From contig NZ_JACOFN010000014.1 of assembly GCF_028764065.1 (NCBI RefSeq), positions 1 through 38,565 of the forward strand: DNA of 38,565 nucleotides, written 5' to 3'. Every line of letters begins with the position of its first letter. Position 1 is the stretch's first letter. This DNA is from Fructobacillus sp. CRL 2054. GTDB taxonomy: Bacteria > Bacillota > Bacilli > Lactobacillales > Lactobacillaceae. This document shows positions 1-6,781 of the stretch, in pieces. The position numbers and the translations under genes are program-made. The notes under the pieces were generated by a model. The model was not told the origin of the DNA, did not search any database, and worked only from the letters and a program-made list of their open reading frames with translations.

Positions 1-911
1 ATGACCGAACTGGTATTACCAGCGGTCATTTTTCTTTGCTCATTCCAAAGGAATTTTATCAAGCATCTGGAGATGTCCAAGATGCCTACATCCAGATTTC
101 TGACGGCAACCAGATTATTTCAACCATTCCCGTGGCCTTTACTGTGCTAGAAAACACGATGGTGGTTACTCAAACACAATCACAGGTCTACATCGACACA
201 GTGAACAAGCTTGTTGAAGAAAGCCAAGCTCGTATTCAGACATTGTCTAACAACCTGACCACTATCGAAAACGAGCAAAAGCACTTGCAAGCGATTTTGG
301 ACAATATCAACCAAGAAATTGATTCCGATGCCTTTGCTAAGAATAATTCGGACAACCATTTCACGAAATCAAATACCTTTGACAATCAAATCATCGCAAC
401 TGGTGGTTTGAAAGGAAACGTCACTGGAAACGCGGACACAGCCGCCAAGGCGACTGATGCAGACCACGCTACAAACGCTGATAACGCAACACAGGCGACA
501 AAGGCAACGACTGCCGATTATCTGACAGCAGGTAATGGTCAGACGGTTGGGGACTTGACGGTAAACGGTCAGCTAAAGGTAAACCCACATCAAACAGTCG
601 TTTATAATAGCACTACTGATAACGTTTCAGCAGTCACTATGGAGTGTCGAAGAACAAACAATACCGTAACAATGGTATTGAGCGGAAACGCGTCACACCT
701 TACACAAAATAATTGGATCGGTACTATTCCTGTCGGATACCGTCCACAGTATGATGTCCGGTTCCCGGCCGTTTCGGCTTGGTCAAAAATCATTATGTTG
801 AAAGTACAGCCTAATGGGCAACTTATGACAACGACTATTGCCGAAGACAGCAATACACACGGTATCGAAGCTTATGTCGAATATGAAACAGCAGACGACA
901 TGCCTAATTGA
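1..911 (+). CDS. Phage baseplate upper protein BppU-like, 5' partial
   Basis: The frame is open from base 3 through the left edge, so the TTG at 36 is an internal Leu codon and not a start. The visible N-terminal part, with TGITSGHFSL followed by a beta-rich stretch to about residue 50, resembles the C-terminal half of the BppU N-terminal domain (DUF2479) that anchors lactococcal-type baseplates. A coiled-coil segment (SQARIQTLSNNLTTIENEQK) follows, then an Ala/Asp/Thr-rich repeat-like region (TDADHATNADNATQAT) typical of tail-fibre shafts, then a beta-rich C-terminal domain of about 110 residues that is probably the host-contacting head. Role by family: building the adsorption device at the tail tip. 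It is followed after 12 bases by the next tail gene. The assignment rests on the N-terminal pattern; the C-terminal domain is not recognised. Confidence 0.75.
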   Translation, partial: DRTGITSGHFSLLIPKEFYQASGDVQDAYIQISDGNQIISTIPVAFTVLENTMVVTQTQSQVYIDTVNKLVEESQARIQTLSNNLTTIENEQKHLQAILDNINQEIDSDAFAKNNSDNHFTKSNTFDNQIIATGGLKGNVTGNADTAAKATDADHATNADNATQATKATTADYLTAGNGQTVGDLTVNGQLKVNPHQTVVYNSTTDNVSAVTMECRRTNNTVTMVLSGNASHLTQNNWIGTIPVGYRPQYDVRFPAVSAWSKIIMLKVQPNGQLMTTTIAEDSNTHGIEAYVEYETADDMPN

Positions 912-923
912 AAGGAGAACTAA

Positions 924-1247
924 ATGAGTTGGTTTTTTAAATTCGATGAAAATACTCACGAATATATCGCAGGAGCGATTTATTCTGACGAACAACCTGC
1001 CAATTCGACAGCGGTAGACCCCATTGGAGTTATGTTCCCTGTCTGGTCAGCGGAAAATGGAGCTTGGGTTTCTGACCCAGACAAGTTGGCTAAGTGGAAC
1101 GCGGAAAAAAACGAAAAGTACACTGACCCAGTGCAAAAGCAACTAGCCACGCTTGCACAGCTAATGATGACGCGTGATGTAGCACAATCAAAGCAGATTG
1201 CACAGTTACAAGCGCAAGTAGCCACATTGCAAGGGGGTACTAAATAA
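924..1247 (+). CDS. Small phage tail-region protein, unknown
   Basis: A 107-residue protein with a good ribosome binding site (AAAGGAG) ahead of its ATG. The N-terminal half is acidic and aromatic (MSWFFKFDENTHEY). The last 35 residues (QLATLAQLMMTRDVAQSKQI onward) look like a short coiled coil. Small proteins of this kind sit between the baseplate protein and XkdX in many prophages of lactic acid bacteria, where they are thought to be tail or baseplate accessories. No catalytic motif is visible. Its stop codon overlaps the next start (TAATG), which indicates translational coupling to xkdX. Confidence 0.6.
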   Translation: MSWFFKFDENTHEYIAGAIYSDEQPANSTAVDPIGVMFPVWSAENGAWVSDPDKLAKWNAEKNEKYTDPVQKQLATLAQLMMTRDVAQSKQIAQLQAQVATLQGGTK

Positions 1248-1372
1248 TGTTTGACATGTTGAAACAATGGTACGACGACGAACTTATGACAGCCGAAGAT
1301 TTGAAGATTTGGGTACCCGGAACGTTGTCCGAAAGTGATTACAAGACAATCACGGAGCAAGACTGGGACTAG
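1247..1372 (+). CDS. XkdX family phage protein
   Basis: A 41-residue ORF whose ATG overlaps the preceding stop codon as TAATG. The product has the XkdX signature: an aromatic start with MLKQWYDDELMTAEDLKIW, followed by a polar tail with a conserved Tyr (SDYKTITEQD). XkdX proteins are small tail-associated proteins of unknown role that nearly always lie between the baseplate genes and the holin/lysin cassette, as here. Length matches the family (about 40-55 residues). The call rests on the pattern and the position. Confidence 0.8.
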   Translation: MFDMLKQWYDDELMTAEDLKIWVPGTLSESDYKTITEQDWD

Positions 1373-1387
1373 CAAAGGGGGTAAACA

Positions 1388-1675
1388 TTGGAACCACACA
1401 CTATCGAAGATTGGTCAGCTTTGTTGGGAATTGCTACTGGTATCTTCATGGCTATTGGCTGGTATTTGAAGAAAGTCTTAGGAGATCCGTTGACTAATCA
1501 AATGAATTTGCTATCGAACACCATTAAAGGACTAGACGACACTACAAAGATGACACAGAAAGATGTGTCTAATTTGTATGAGAAGTTTAATGACCATGAA
1601 AAGCGTATTTACGCTAGCGAAAAGGAACTAGTCCGACTTGAACAAGAAAAGGTAGCACACCCACAGGCCGATTAG
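1388..1675 (+). CDS. Phage membrane/coiled-coil protein (holin-associated)
   Basis: The start is TTG at 1388, chosen because AAGGGGG lies at 1376-1382 and no in-frame ATG precedes the membrane segment. The 95-residue product has one hydrophobic helix near the N terminus (about residues 11-32, ALLGIATGIFMAIGWYLKKV). A long charged helix follows (about 40-90), likely a coiled coil and presumably cytoplasmic. This topology resembles small accessory holin or XhlA-like proteins, although XhlA itself carries its membrane helix at the C terminus. The position directly before the LLH holin supports a part in lysis. The exact family is not recognised. Confidence 0.6.
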   Translation: MEPHTIEDWSALLGIATGIFMAIGWYLKKVLGDPLTNQMNLLSNTIKGLDDTTKMTQKDVSNLYEKFNDHEKRIYASEKELVRLEQEKVAHPQAD

Positions 1676-1711
1676 GTCTTTTTTATTGCACTCAAAAAGG
1701 AGAGTAATCAA

Positions 1712-2062
1712 ATGGATATTACACAAGCACAAGCCATGCTAACCATGGCAGGAACAGCGGTTGTATTGTTGGCCAAGCCACTATATAGCTTAGACCGATA
1801 CATTAAGGCACACACGCGTAACGCTCACATTAAGTCAGCTTGCGACTGGGCAGAACAGGCCGTTACTTACGTTGTCAATTCTGGCGTTGGAACCGATCAA
1901 CACAAAGCACAAGCGGTGGCGTTTTTAACTGCCCGTATTAAGTCAAACGGTTTGGCTAAGAACTTTACGGACGAACAGATTGAGTTCTATGTTGACCAAG
2001 CTTTGGACGAACTAGACAAGACAGCTGGAAACGTTCAAGCAACGTCACTTCCAACTAAATAA
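1712..2062 (+). CDS. Phage holin, LLH family
   Basis: A 116-residue protein with an N-terminal hydrophobic helix (about residues 7-25). A soluble helical domain follows, containing HIKSACDWAEQAVTYV, an alpha-helix with KAQAVAFLTARIK, and the closing FTDEQIEFYVDQALDELDK. This arrangement matches the LLH/Phage_holin_6_1 family. Holins form lesions in the cytoplasmic membrane at a programmed time so that the endolysin reaches the wall. The ribosome binding site AAAGGAGAG lies at 1697-1705. The endolysin gene begins 12 bases downstream, so the pair is a canonical lysis cassette. Confidence 0.8.
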   Translation: MDITQAQAMLTMAGTAVVLLAKPLYSLDRYIKAHTRNAHIKSACDWAEQAVTYVVNSGVGTDQHKAQAVAFLTARIKSNGLAKNFTDEQIEFYVDQALDELDKTAGNVQATSLPTK

Positions 2063-2074
2063 GGGGGAACAAGA

Positions 2075-3133
2075 ATGTTAAAAGTAGCAGATGTTTCACA
2101 GTACCAAGGTAACGATATTTCCGGTATCGCTAATGAAAACGATGCCATTATCGTTAAGGCCACACAGTCAACTGGCTATGTGAACCCTAACTTTTCAGCG
2201 CAAGTCGCTACGGCTCAATCAATGGGTCGTCAGTTGGGTGTTTATCACTTCATCGAACGTGAAAACAACACAGATGATACTGAACAACAGGCACAACACT
2301 TCTTGGACACGATTGGCGATTTGGCAACTAACCCAGATGTTGCGTTGATTCTTGATTTTGAGAATAACGCAGCCTATGAAACGTTGACCGGTTACGAGCC
2401 ACGTAAGTTCGCGGACTACGTTCAATCAAAGACAGGTAAGAAGATTTGGCTATACATTTCAAACGCTGACATTCGTGGCGGTGGACATGGTTATACATGG
2501 TCAGATATGGCAGATTACCCTGTCTGGGTTGCTGGTTATCCTTATTCAGCGGACACACCCGTGATTTATGATGAAGATTTGCAGAACTGGGCAAACGGTG
2601 CCTACTTCTCAAACATGCCAGAATGGCAAGATAAGGTCACAATGTGGCAATATTCTTCAAATGGCTATGATAAGAGCGTATTCTATGGCGATGTAGAACT
2701 ATGGAAGCACTTATCAGCAGGTGGTGCAGTAACGCCATCCGAAATGCCATACGTGGCACCTGATAACGTAAAACCAGAAGAAAGCGCCATTGACAAGTTC
2801 AAAGAAGTTGGTAATCGTTTTATTTTGCAGGGTGATTTTTCAATTCAGACCTGCCAATTTATCAATAAGATGTATCAATGCCAGTCGGAAGATTTGGCAG
2901 CAGACCCATTTGATTGGGATGATAACGGTATTTGCACCAAGTTGCTTACTGACGTATCAGACCCAGTTGGTCGCTCATTTGAAGATGGCGCAACAGTCGC
3001 ATTCTTGCAACGTTTCAACCACGGAACAATTGACGAATATAATGTTTCAGCCAATACTGTTGGTATCGACATGGGACAAGAATTTGGCGGTATGTTGTGG
3101 CTAGATGCTGACAAAGCATGGAACCACGCTTAA
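2075..3133 (+). CDS. Endolysin, GH25 lysozyme with unknown C-terminal domain
   Basis: A 352-residue protein. Residues 1 to about 215 form a glycoside hydrolase family 25 (Chalaropsis-type muramidase) domain: DVSQYQG near the N terminus (Asp6), the catalytic DFE (Asp94, Glu96 in ALILDFEN), WLYISNAD and TMWQYSSNG. By family it hydrolyses the beta-1,4 bond between MurNAc and GlcNAc. A linker (about 216-240) leads to a C-terminal domain of about 110 residues rich in Asp, Phe and Trp that matches neither SH3b, LysM nor CW repeats and presumably binds the host wall. There is no signal peptide, so export relies on the holin. The ribosome binding site is AAGGGGG. A second GH25 gene follows 43 bases later. 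Confidence 0.92.
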   Translation: MLKVADVSQYQGNDISGIANENDAIIVKATQSTGYVNPNFSAQVATAQSMGRQLGVYHFIERENNTDDTEQQAQHFLDTIGDLATNPDVALILDFENNAAYETLTGYEPRKFADYVQSKTGKKIWLYISNADIRGGGHGYTWSDMADYPVWVAGYPYSADTPVIYDEDLQNWANGAYFSNMPEWQDKVTMWQYSSNGYDKSVFYGDVELWKHLSAGGAVTPSEMPYVAPDNVKPEESAIDKFKEVGNRFILQGDFSIQTCQFINKMYQCQSEDLAADPFDWDDNGICTKLLTDVSDPVGRSFEDGATVAFLQRFNHGTIDEYNVSANTVGIDMGQEFGGMLWLDADKAWNHA

Positions 3134-3139
3134 TTAAAT

Positions 3140-3155
3140 AGGGGATGATTCCCCT
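3140..3155 (+). other. Small hairpin between the two lysin genes
   Basis: AGGGGA (3140-3145) and TCCCCT (3150-3155) form a perfect six-pair stem with a TGAT loop in the 43-base gap between the lysin genes. No T-run follows, so it is not a typical terminator. It is followed by TATAAT at 3161-3166 and the ribosome binding site of the second lysin. It may stabilise or separate the two messages. Confidence 0.4.
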
Positions 3156-3176
3156 GTACATATAATAGGAGAAAAG

Positions 3177-3992
3177 ATGTTAAATGTAGCTGATGTTTCA
3201 AGCAATAATGGTGCTGATATTAGTCAAATTGTGGCCAATAGTGATGTTATTATCGTGAAAGCAACCGAGGGCGATTATTACACTAATGAATACTTCCAGA
3301 CACAAGTTAAGCAAGTTCAAGATTCCGGTAAACGACTAGGACTGTACCTATTTGTCAACGGTGGCGTTAATGCTGACAGACAAGCACAATACTTCCTAGA
3401 TGCGATTGGTCAATTAAGTAGTGATGATCAGATACCGTTAATTATCGACTTTGAAAATCGCAACGGTATATCTGGTTATCCAACATTAACGGGTAACGAA
3501 CCAAAAGCGATTAGTTCTTACTTATACAATAAGACTGGTAAAAAGGCGTGGTTATATATCAGCAATAGTGACTTACACGGTGGTGGACACAATTATTCAT
3601 GGGATGATATGAGTGATTATCCGCTTTGGCTGGCAGGCTACCCGTATTACGATGGCCGAGCATTTTCAGACGATGTTCAGAAGCAAGGGGATGAGCTTTA
3701 CTTCGACCATCTGGCCTACTGGTCAACAGTGACCATGTGGCAATACGATGCCAAGCCATACGACCGCTCAGTGTTCTACGGCGACCTATCAACCTGGGAC
3801 ACGTTGTCCAAGCGAGTGACACCACAACCCAACCCATCCCCCGTCGTTCCTAATCCGACGCCAACACCATTACCAACACCAGAACGGCCTAGCACAGACG
3901 ACAACGGCGACCGTAAAGGACTGCACATGTTTATGGATGATTTCATTTTAAAGATAAACAAAGCAGTCACTGATTTCATCAATCGGTTATAA
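3177..3992 (+). CDS. Second GH25 lysozyme, lacking the wall-binding domain
   Basis: A 271-residue paralogue of the preceding endolysin. The whole GH25 domain is present (residues 1 to about 213, catalytic Asp91 and Glu93 in IIDFEN) and shares long blocks with its neighbour (the GGGH region, the YPLWLAGYPY region, DRSVFYGD). After the catalytic domain there is a Pro-rich linker (about 217-240, TPQPNPSPVVPNPTPTPLP) and a short amphipathic tail instead of the neighbour's 110-residue domain. A ribosome binding site (AGGAG) precedes the ATG. A TATAAT at 3161-3166 upstream might give separate expression. It could be a second lysin with different wall specificity or a decayed duplicate. Its frame and active site are intact. 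Confidence 0.88.
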   Translation: MLNVADVSSNNGADISQIVANSDVIIVKATEGDYYTNEYFQTQVKQVQDSGKRLGLYLFVNGGVNADRQAQYFLDAIGQLSSDDQIPLIIDFENRNGISGYPTLTGNEPKAISSYLYNKTGKKAWLYISNSDLHGGGHNYSWDDMSDYPLWLAGYPYYDGRAFSDDVQKQGDELYFDHLAYWSTVTMWQYDAKPYDRSVFYGDLSTWDTLSKRVTPQPNPSPVVPNPTPTPLPTPERPSTDDNGDRKGLHMFMDDFILKINKAVTDFINRL

Positions 3993-3999
3993 TCAGATT

Positions 4000-4263
4000 A
4001 TGAATGATAAACAACTAGCCAATGAAATCTATCGTATTATCGAACCACTGTGGAATAAGATGCCTAACACCATTTACAACGTGCGTGTTGTGATTCCGAA
4101 ATACGGCGATAAAGTGAATATCTTTTTTGAGTGGAATAAGGTTGGTAAATCGACCACATCACGGCCAATCAAATCTTATCCAGCTAAATATCAACCAATG
4201 ATGAATGATGTAATTGATATTTTAAAATCAGAACACAAATTAAACGTGGTTGTGTACAATTAA
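4000..4263 (+). CDS. Unknown 87-residue protein at the prophage edge
   Basis: The gene starts 7 bases after the second lysozyme stop codon and ends just before the prophage terminator. There is no clear ribosome binding site, so translation may be coupled to the lysozyme gene. The product begins with an amphipathic helix (MNDKQLANEIYRIIEPLWNK), then a predicted beta-hairpin (NVRVVIPKYGDKVNIFFEW), a Lys/Ser-rich loop and a closing helix-strand. It has no signal peptide or membrane helix. The last gene before the attachment site is often a lysogenic-conversion gene, and small alpha/beta proteins there can be immunity or anti-phage factors. I recognise no family, so no function is assigned. Confidence 0.5.
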   Translation: MNDKQLANEIYRIIEPLWNKMPNTIYNVRVVIPKYGDKVNIFFEWNKVGKSTTSRPIKSYPAKYQPMMNDVIDILKSEHKLNVVVYN

Positions 4264-4294
4264 ATTGTTGCCTTAGCAACTTCCATAAGAAAAG

Positions 4295-4330
4295 CACCCT
4301 AGCCTTAATCGGTTGGGGTGTTTTTTTTTT
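4295..4330 (+). terminator. Rho-independent terminator of the prophage late operon
   Basis: CACCCTAGCC (4295-4304) pairs through G-U wobbles with GGTTGGGGTG (4311-4320), followed by ten T residues. It ends the rightward lysis operon before the attachment region. Confidence 0.85.
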
Positions 4331-4331
4331 G

Positions 4332-4350
4332 TTTGCTACATATTTGCTAC
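4332..4350 (+). repeat. Direct repeat TTTGCTAC, possible integrase arm sites
   Basis: TTTGCTAC occurs at 4332-4339 and 4343-4350, one helical turn apart (11 bases), between the prophage terminator and the tRNA 3' end. Tandem short repeats at this position are what arm-type binding sites of tyrosine integrases look like. No integrase is visible here to test this. Confidence 0.45.
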
Positions 4351-4363
4351 AAACGTCTGTTAA

Positions 4364-4381
4364 GTGTTGAAATATCAACAC
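4364..4381. repeat. Perfect palindrome GTGTTGA-AATA-TCAACAC beside the att site
   Basis: The two 7-base arms are exact inverses with a four-base centre. The element lies 6 bases from the discriminator end of the tRNA-Arg gene. It could be a transcript hairpin behind the tRNA or part of an integrase or excisionase site. The lack of a long T-run on either strand argues against a strong terminator. Confidence 0.5.
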
Positions 4382-4387
4382 GTTTTA

Positions 4388-4461
4388 TGCGCTGAGGGGG
4401 AGTCGAACCCTCGACCTGCCGGGTAGAAACCGGCTGCTCTATCCAGCTGAGCTACCAGCGC
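4388..4461 (-). tRNA. tRNA-Arg (anticodon UCU)
   Basis: The 74-base minus-strand cloverleaf has acceptor GCGCTGG/TCAGCGC, a D-arm, anticodon stem GCCGG/CCGGC with loop TTTCTAC (anticodon TCT, reading AGA), and T-loop TTCGACT. The CCA end is not encoded. Two features are odd: the T-stem GAGGG/CCCCC has an A-C mismatch at its second pair, and the last acceptor pair is G-U. The 3' end faces the prophage, so this is the likely attachment site and the 3' part may be phage-derived. No other tRNA adjoins it. Confidence 0.93.
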
Positions 4462-4593
4462 ATGTATTAAAAATCAATACGCTTTATTTTAGCAAAAAAG
4501 GGGGTAGAAAGCTAGAAATGGGCCATTCATTTAGAAGTTAATATACTAATTTTATGTATCTGTATTGAAACTAAAATGATAGAAAAATTTCAC

Positions 4594-4622
4594 TTGTTAT
4601 CTGTCAAAATCCAGGATACTAT
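4594..4622 (+). promoter_or_regulatory. Promoter of the SMR gene
   Basis: TTGTTA (4594-4599), a 17-base spacer and TACTAT (4617-4622). The start codon lies 21 bases downstream of the -10 box with AAAGGAG between them. The remaining bases 4462-4593 between the tRNA and this promoter hold nothing else I recognise. Confidence 0.7.
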
Positions 4623-4643
4623 TTTCTAGTAAAGGAGATTCAA

Positions 4644-4973
4644 ATGCTTGCTTATTTTTACCTCGCTCTGGCGGTAATTGCCGAGACTACGGGAACTGCT
4701 ATGATTGGGCAGACTAATGGTTTTACTAAAATCATTCCAACGGTTGTGACGCTAGCTTGCTATGGTGTGTCTTTCTATTTGCTAGCGATTGTTGTTAAGA
4801 CAATTCCAGTGCATCTGGCGTACGCGATTTGGAGTGCGAGTGGTATACTAATTATTACCGCCTTGAGCGTGCTAATCTTTAAAGCAAGCTTGAATTGGCA
4901 AACGGTTTTGGGGTTGACTTTCTTAGTCATGGGAGTGATTATGGTCAACCTTTTCGGAAACGTTCATGAGTAA
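4644..4973 (+). CDS. Small multidrug resistance (SMR) family transporter
   Basis: A 109-residue protein with four hydrophobic helices, the usual SMR length. The conserved membrane-embedded Glu (Glu14 in ALAVIAETTGT) and the helix-3 signature AYAIWSASG are present. Helix 4 has the usual GLTFLVMGVIMVNL ending. By family it is a dimeric proton-coupled exporter of cationic or guanidinium-type compounds in the cytoplasmic membrane. The third residue of the WSG signature is Ala instead of Gly. Substrate cannot be inferred. It has its own promoter and is followed after 42 bases by pnuC, with an inverted repeat between them. Confidence 0.88.
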   Translation: MLAYFYLALAVIAETTGTAMIGQTNGFTKIIPTVVTLACYGVSFYLLAIVVKTIPVHLAYAIWSASGILIITALSVLIFKASLNWQTVLGLTFLVMGVIMVNLFGNVHE

Positions 4974-4999
4974 TTCTTTAGAAGGAAAATTCTAAAGAA
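4974..4999. repeat. Perfect 10-base inverted repeat between SMR and pnuC
   Basis: TTCTTTAGAA (4974-4983) and TTCTAAAGAA (4990-4999) are exact inverses separated by GGAAAA. It starts directly after the SMR stop codon and lies 16 bases before the pnuC ATG. No T-run follows the right arm, so it is a poor terminator. It may be a protein operator for pnuC or an mRNA processing hairpin. Confidence 0.6.
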
Positions 5000-5015
5000 A
5001 GTTTGGGAGAAGAAT

Positions 5016-5780
5016 ATGGAAGAGAATACAACAAAGAACGGCTTCACATGGTCTGAAGTCAAAGAAAACATGAAGCAAATTTTCACATGGTCATACTACA
5101 AGGAAGGGTTCTCCGGTTGGGACCGTTCATCTTATGTATGGTTGGCAGTTGGATTGGTTGTGATTGTTTCGACTGGGTTGGCACACGGTTTGAATTACTT
5201 GTCTGTGATGTCCATGCTTGGTGGTGCCATCGGTTTCACTTGTACCTTAGCTATTACGGCTAACCGTCGAATTAACGGATTACTTGGATTTATTTCAGCA
5301 GTTTTGATTTCAATTGTGGCTTTCCACTCAAAGAACTATTCTGATATTGTGATGCAGATGATTTACCTGATTACTTTGGATTTGAACTTTATGTTCTTTG
5401 GGAACGCATGGCAGAATCGTAAAATTAAAGTCATGGATAACCACGGTTGGGTCTTAGCAGCTGTAACGGCTGTTGTTGCCTTCATTCTGTTGTATGCAAT
5501 GGATACGACGGTTTTGATTTCACCACGTCCTGTGATTGATGCCTTGTCTGCTACGATTGGTATTACCGGTGCGGTTTTGACCATCTCAAAGTACCGCTCA
5601 CAGTACTGGATGTGGACTTTGCAGGGAATCATGTCTGTTACCCTTTGGGGATTGACTGCCTTGCAAGGGGATGCTAACTGGGTCCTTTTCGCAACTTACA
5701 TTTTGTACCTTGGAAACGATGTTCTTGGATTGTTCTTCTCACCATGGGCACGTGCTATGAAGGCAGAAATTAACAAATAA
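5016..5780 (+). CDS. pnuC: Nicotinamide riboside transporter PnuC
   Basis: A 254-residue integral membrane protein with about seven hydrophobic segments. Features typical of PnuC are seen in the ANRRINGLLGFISAVL segment, the long MIYLITLDLNFMFFGNAW helix, and the C-terminal SVTLWGLTALQGDANWVLFA and LYLGNDVLGL stretches. By family it takes up nicotinamide riboside or a related vitamin by facilitated diffusion, trapped by phosphorylation, feeding NAD synthesis. The ribosome binding site GGGAGAAGA precedes the ATG. A 10-base inverted repeat upstream could be its control site. A terminator follows. Confidence 0.88.
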   Translation: MEENTTKNGFTWSEVKENMKQIFTWSYYKEGFSGWDRSSYVWLAVGLVVIVSTGLAHGLNYLSVMSMLGGAIGFTCTLAITANRRINGLLGFISAVLISIVAFHSKNYSDIVMQMIYLITLDLNFMFFGNAWQNRKIKVMDNHGWVLAAVTAVVAFILLYAMDTTVLISPRPVIDALSATIGITGAVLTISKYRSQYWMWTLQGIMSVTLWGLTALQGDANWVLFATYILYLGNDVLGLFFSPWARAMKAEINK

Positions 5781-5812
5781 TTTTTCAAAAAAATATTATA
5801 AATTAGTGCAAT

Positions 5813-5858
5813 AAAAGGTTGGATTTTTGTCAGTTATGACAATTTTTCAACCTTTTTT
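5813..5858 (+). terminator. Terminator after pnuC
   Basis: AAAAGGTTG (5813-5821) pairs with CAACCTTTT (5848-5856). An inner hairpin TTGTCA-GTTA-TGACAA lies inside, and the T-run ends at 5858. Confidence 0.8.
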
Positions 5859-5962
5859 GTATCATCATTTTTTTAGCTATTTCCTTCATAAAATAACTTG
5901 CTATACTCAAATTGAAAAAGAGCTTTTGGGGTATTAAATTTTATAAGAAGGAGTTTAAGTGA

Positions 5963-6595
5963 ATGAGTAAAGCAATGGATGCGCGTGTTATACGGTCGCG
6001 ACAGGTGATGCGGACAGCGACCATGAAACTTTTGGCTGAATCAGATCGATTTTCAATTTCTGAGTTATTAGAAGAAGCCCATGTCACGCGGGGGACTTTT
6101 TATCGGCACTATAGCAATAAAAATGATTTAATTAATGACGTGAACCATTACCTTGTCGATGATTTGCTACCTAAGGATACGGAGCGTTTTGTTTGCTATG
6201 AAGTGATTCAAAAAATAGCGGCTGAAGCGAATTTCTATCACGAGGTATTTAATCATAATAAGAATACCGATTTGATCTTCTACTTAATGTCAGAGCTTCG
6301 CAAACGACGGGATGTCGCTTTGCAGAACCTTCGTTCCAGTGCCTTGAAAACGCGGATCGTTTTTCAATGGGAAATGATGACGGCGGCCTTCTTTGCAGCC
6401 GTAGCACTTTGGCTAGAAGAGGGGATGCCTTTCTCTGCAGAAGACCTCGTCATTGAATTTAAATCGCTGTGGAAGGGTACGTCGGGCCGCACCAAGAAGT
6501 CGGCCCAGTCCTTATTTGACTTTTCGGTTCCCTTAGACGAACCGACAGAACGAGGAGACCTAATTAAAGATATTCCACAAATAAAAGAACGGTAA
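5963..6595 (+). CDS. TetR/AcrR family transcriptional regulator
   Basis: A 210-residue protein. Residues about 8-58 form the TetR_N DNA-binding domain: a first helix (RSRQVMRTATMKLLAES), then FSISELLEEAHVTRGTFYRHYSNK, where the recognition helix ends in the conserved TFYRHY. The remainder is the helical ligand/dimer domain and is not assignable to a ligand. The start at 5963 has GAAGGAG upstream. A TATACT at 5902-5907 may be its -10 box. It follows SMR and pnuC, so it might control the exporter, but no shared palindrome shows this. Confidence 0.88.
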   Translation: MSKAMDARVIRSRQVMRTATMKLLAESDRFSISELLEEAHVTRGTFYRHYSNKNDLINDVNHYLVDDLLPKDTERFVCYEVIQKIAAEANFYHEVFNHNKNTDLIFYLMSELRKRRDVALQNLRSSALKTRIVFQWEMMTAAFFAAVALWLEEGMPFSAEDLVIEFKSLWKGTSGRTKKSAQSLFDFSVPLDEPTERGDLIKDIPQIKER

Positions 6596-6650
6596 TCGTT
6601 TATACTTGTATTGGGAATATGTACTAAAAATGTATGAAAGTTCGGGATAA

Positions 6651-6679
6651 TTGCAATTCCGAACATTCCTTGCTATAAT
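6651..6679 (+). promoter_or_regulatory. rplU promoter
   Basis: TTGCAA (6651-6656), 17 bases, then TATAAT (6674-6679), preceded by TGC. This near-consensus promoter places the transcript start at about 6686, exactly at the first leader hairpin. Confidence 0.85.
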
Positions 6680-6685
6680 TAAACA

Positions 6686-6780
6686 GTTGTTAGCGCAGCT
6701 ACAACCACACAGTGCAGGTATAAGAAAGTTCATTGAACCGCCTCGTACTGGTGAGTCTAAGTATAAAAGGAGAATTCAAT
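6686..6780 (+). ncRNA. L21-type ribosomal protein leader
   Basis: The roughly 95-base untranslated leader begins with a stable hairpin: GTTGT (6686-6690) and AGC (6692-6694) pair with GCT and ACAAC (6698-6705). It contains the ACCGCCTCGTACTGGTGAG block that I associate with the Firmicutes L21 leader family. Such leaders are thought to bind L21 and give feedback on the rplU-rpmA operon. Assignment is from memory of the motif. Confidence 0.6.
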
Positions 6781-6781
6781 A

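Larger units (their letters stand above)
1..4392 (+). mobile_element. Prophage, late (baseplate-lysis) end
   Basis: All genes from the left edge to 4263 point right and follow the usual late order of siphophages of lactic acid bacteria: baseplate/receptor-binding protein, XkdX, holin, endolysin. The block ends with a terminator and then the 3' end of a tRNA-Arg gene, a classical integration target. Integrase, repressor and the other attachment site are not in the window, so the prophage extends to the left and its completeness cannot be judged. The right boundary, near the tRNA 3' end, is inferred. Confidence 0.85.

Noticed and set aside
36-38. TTG as start of the baseplate gene
   Set aside because: The frame is open to the left edge and encodes BppU-like sequence ahead of this codon, so it is internal.
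980-1399. 139-codon minus-strand frame opposite the tail genes
   Set aside because: It lies wholly opposite two well-supported genes, has no ribosome binding site and a Cys-rich, composition-driven product.
2790-3104. 104-codon frame inside the first lysin in another phase
   Set aside because: It overlaps a clearly coding domain and has no start signals; it is a shadow of the lysin gene.
4388-4461. tRNA-Arg as a pseudogene because of the T-stem mismatch
   Set aside because: All other stems, the anticodon loop and length are regular; one A-C mismatch is tolerated in functional tRNAs.
5363-5632. Minus-strand frame opposite pnuC
   Set aside because: Coding evidence for pnuC on the plus strand is strong, and the opposite product has no recognisable features.
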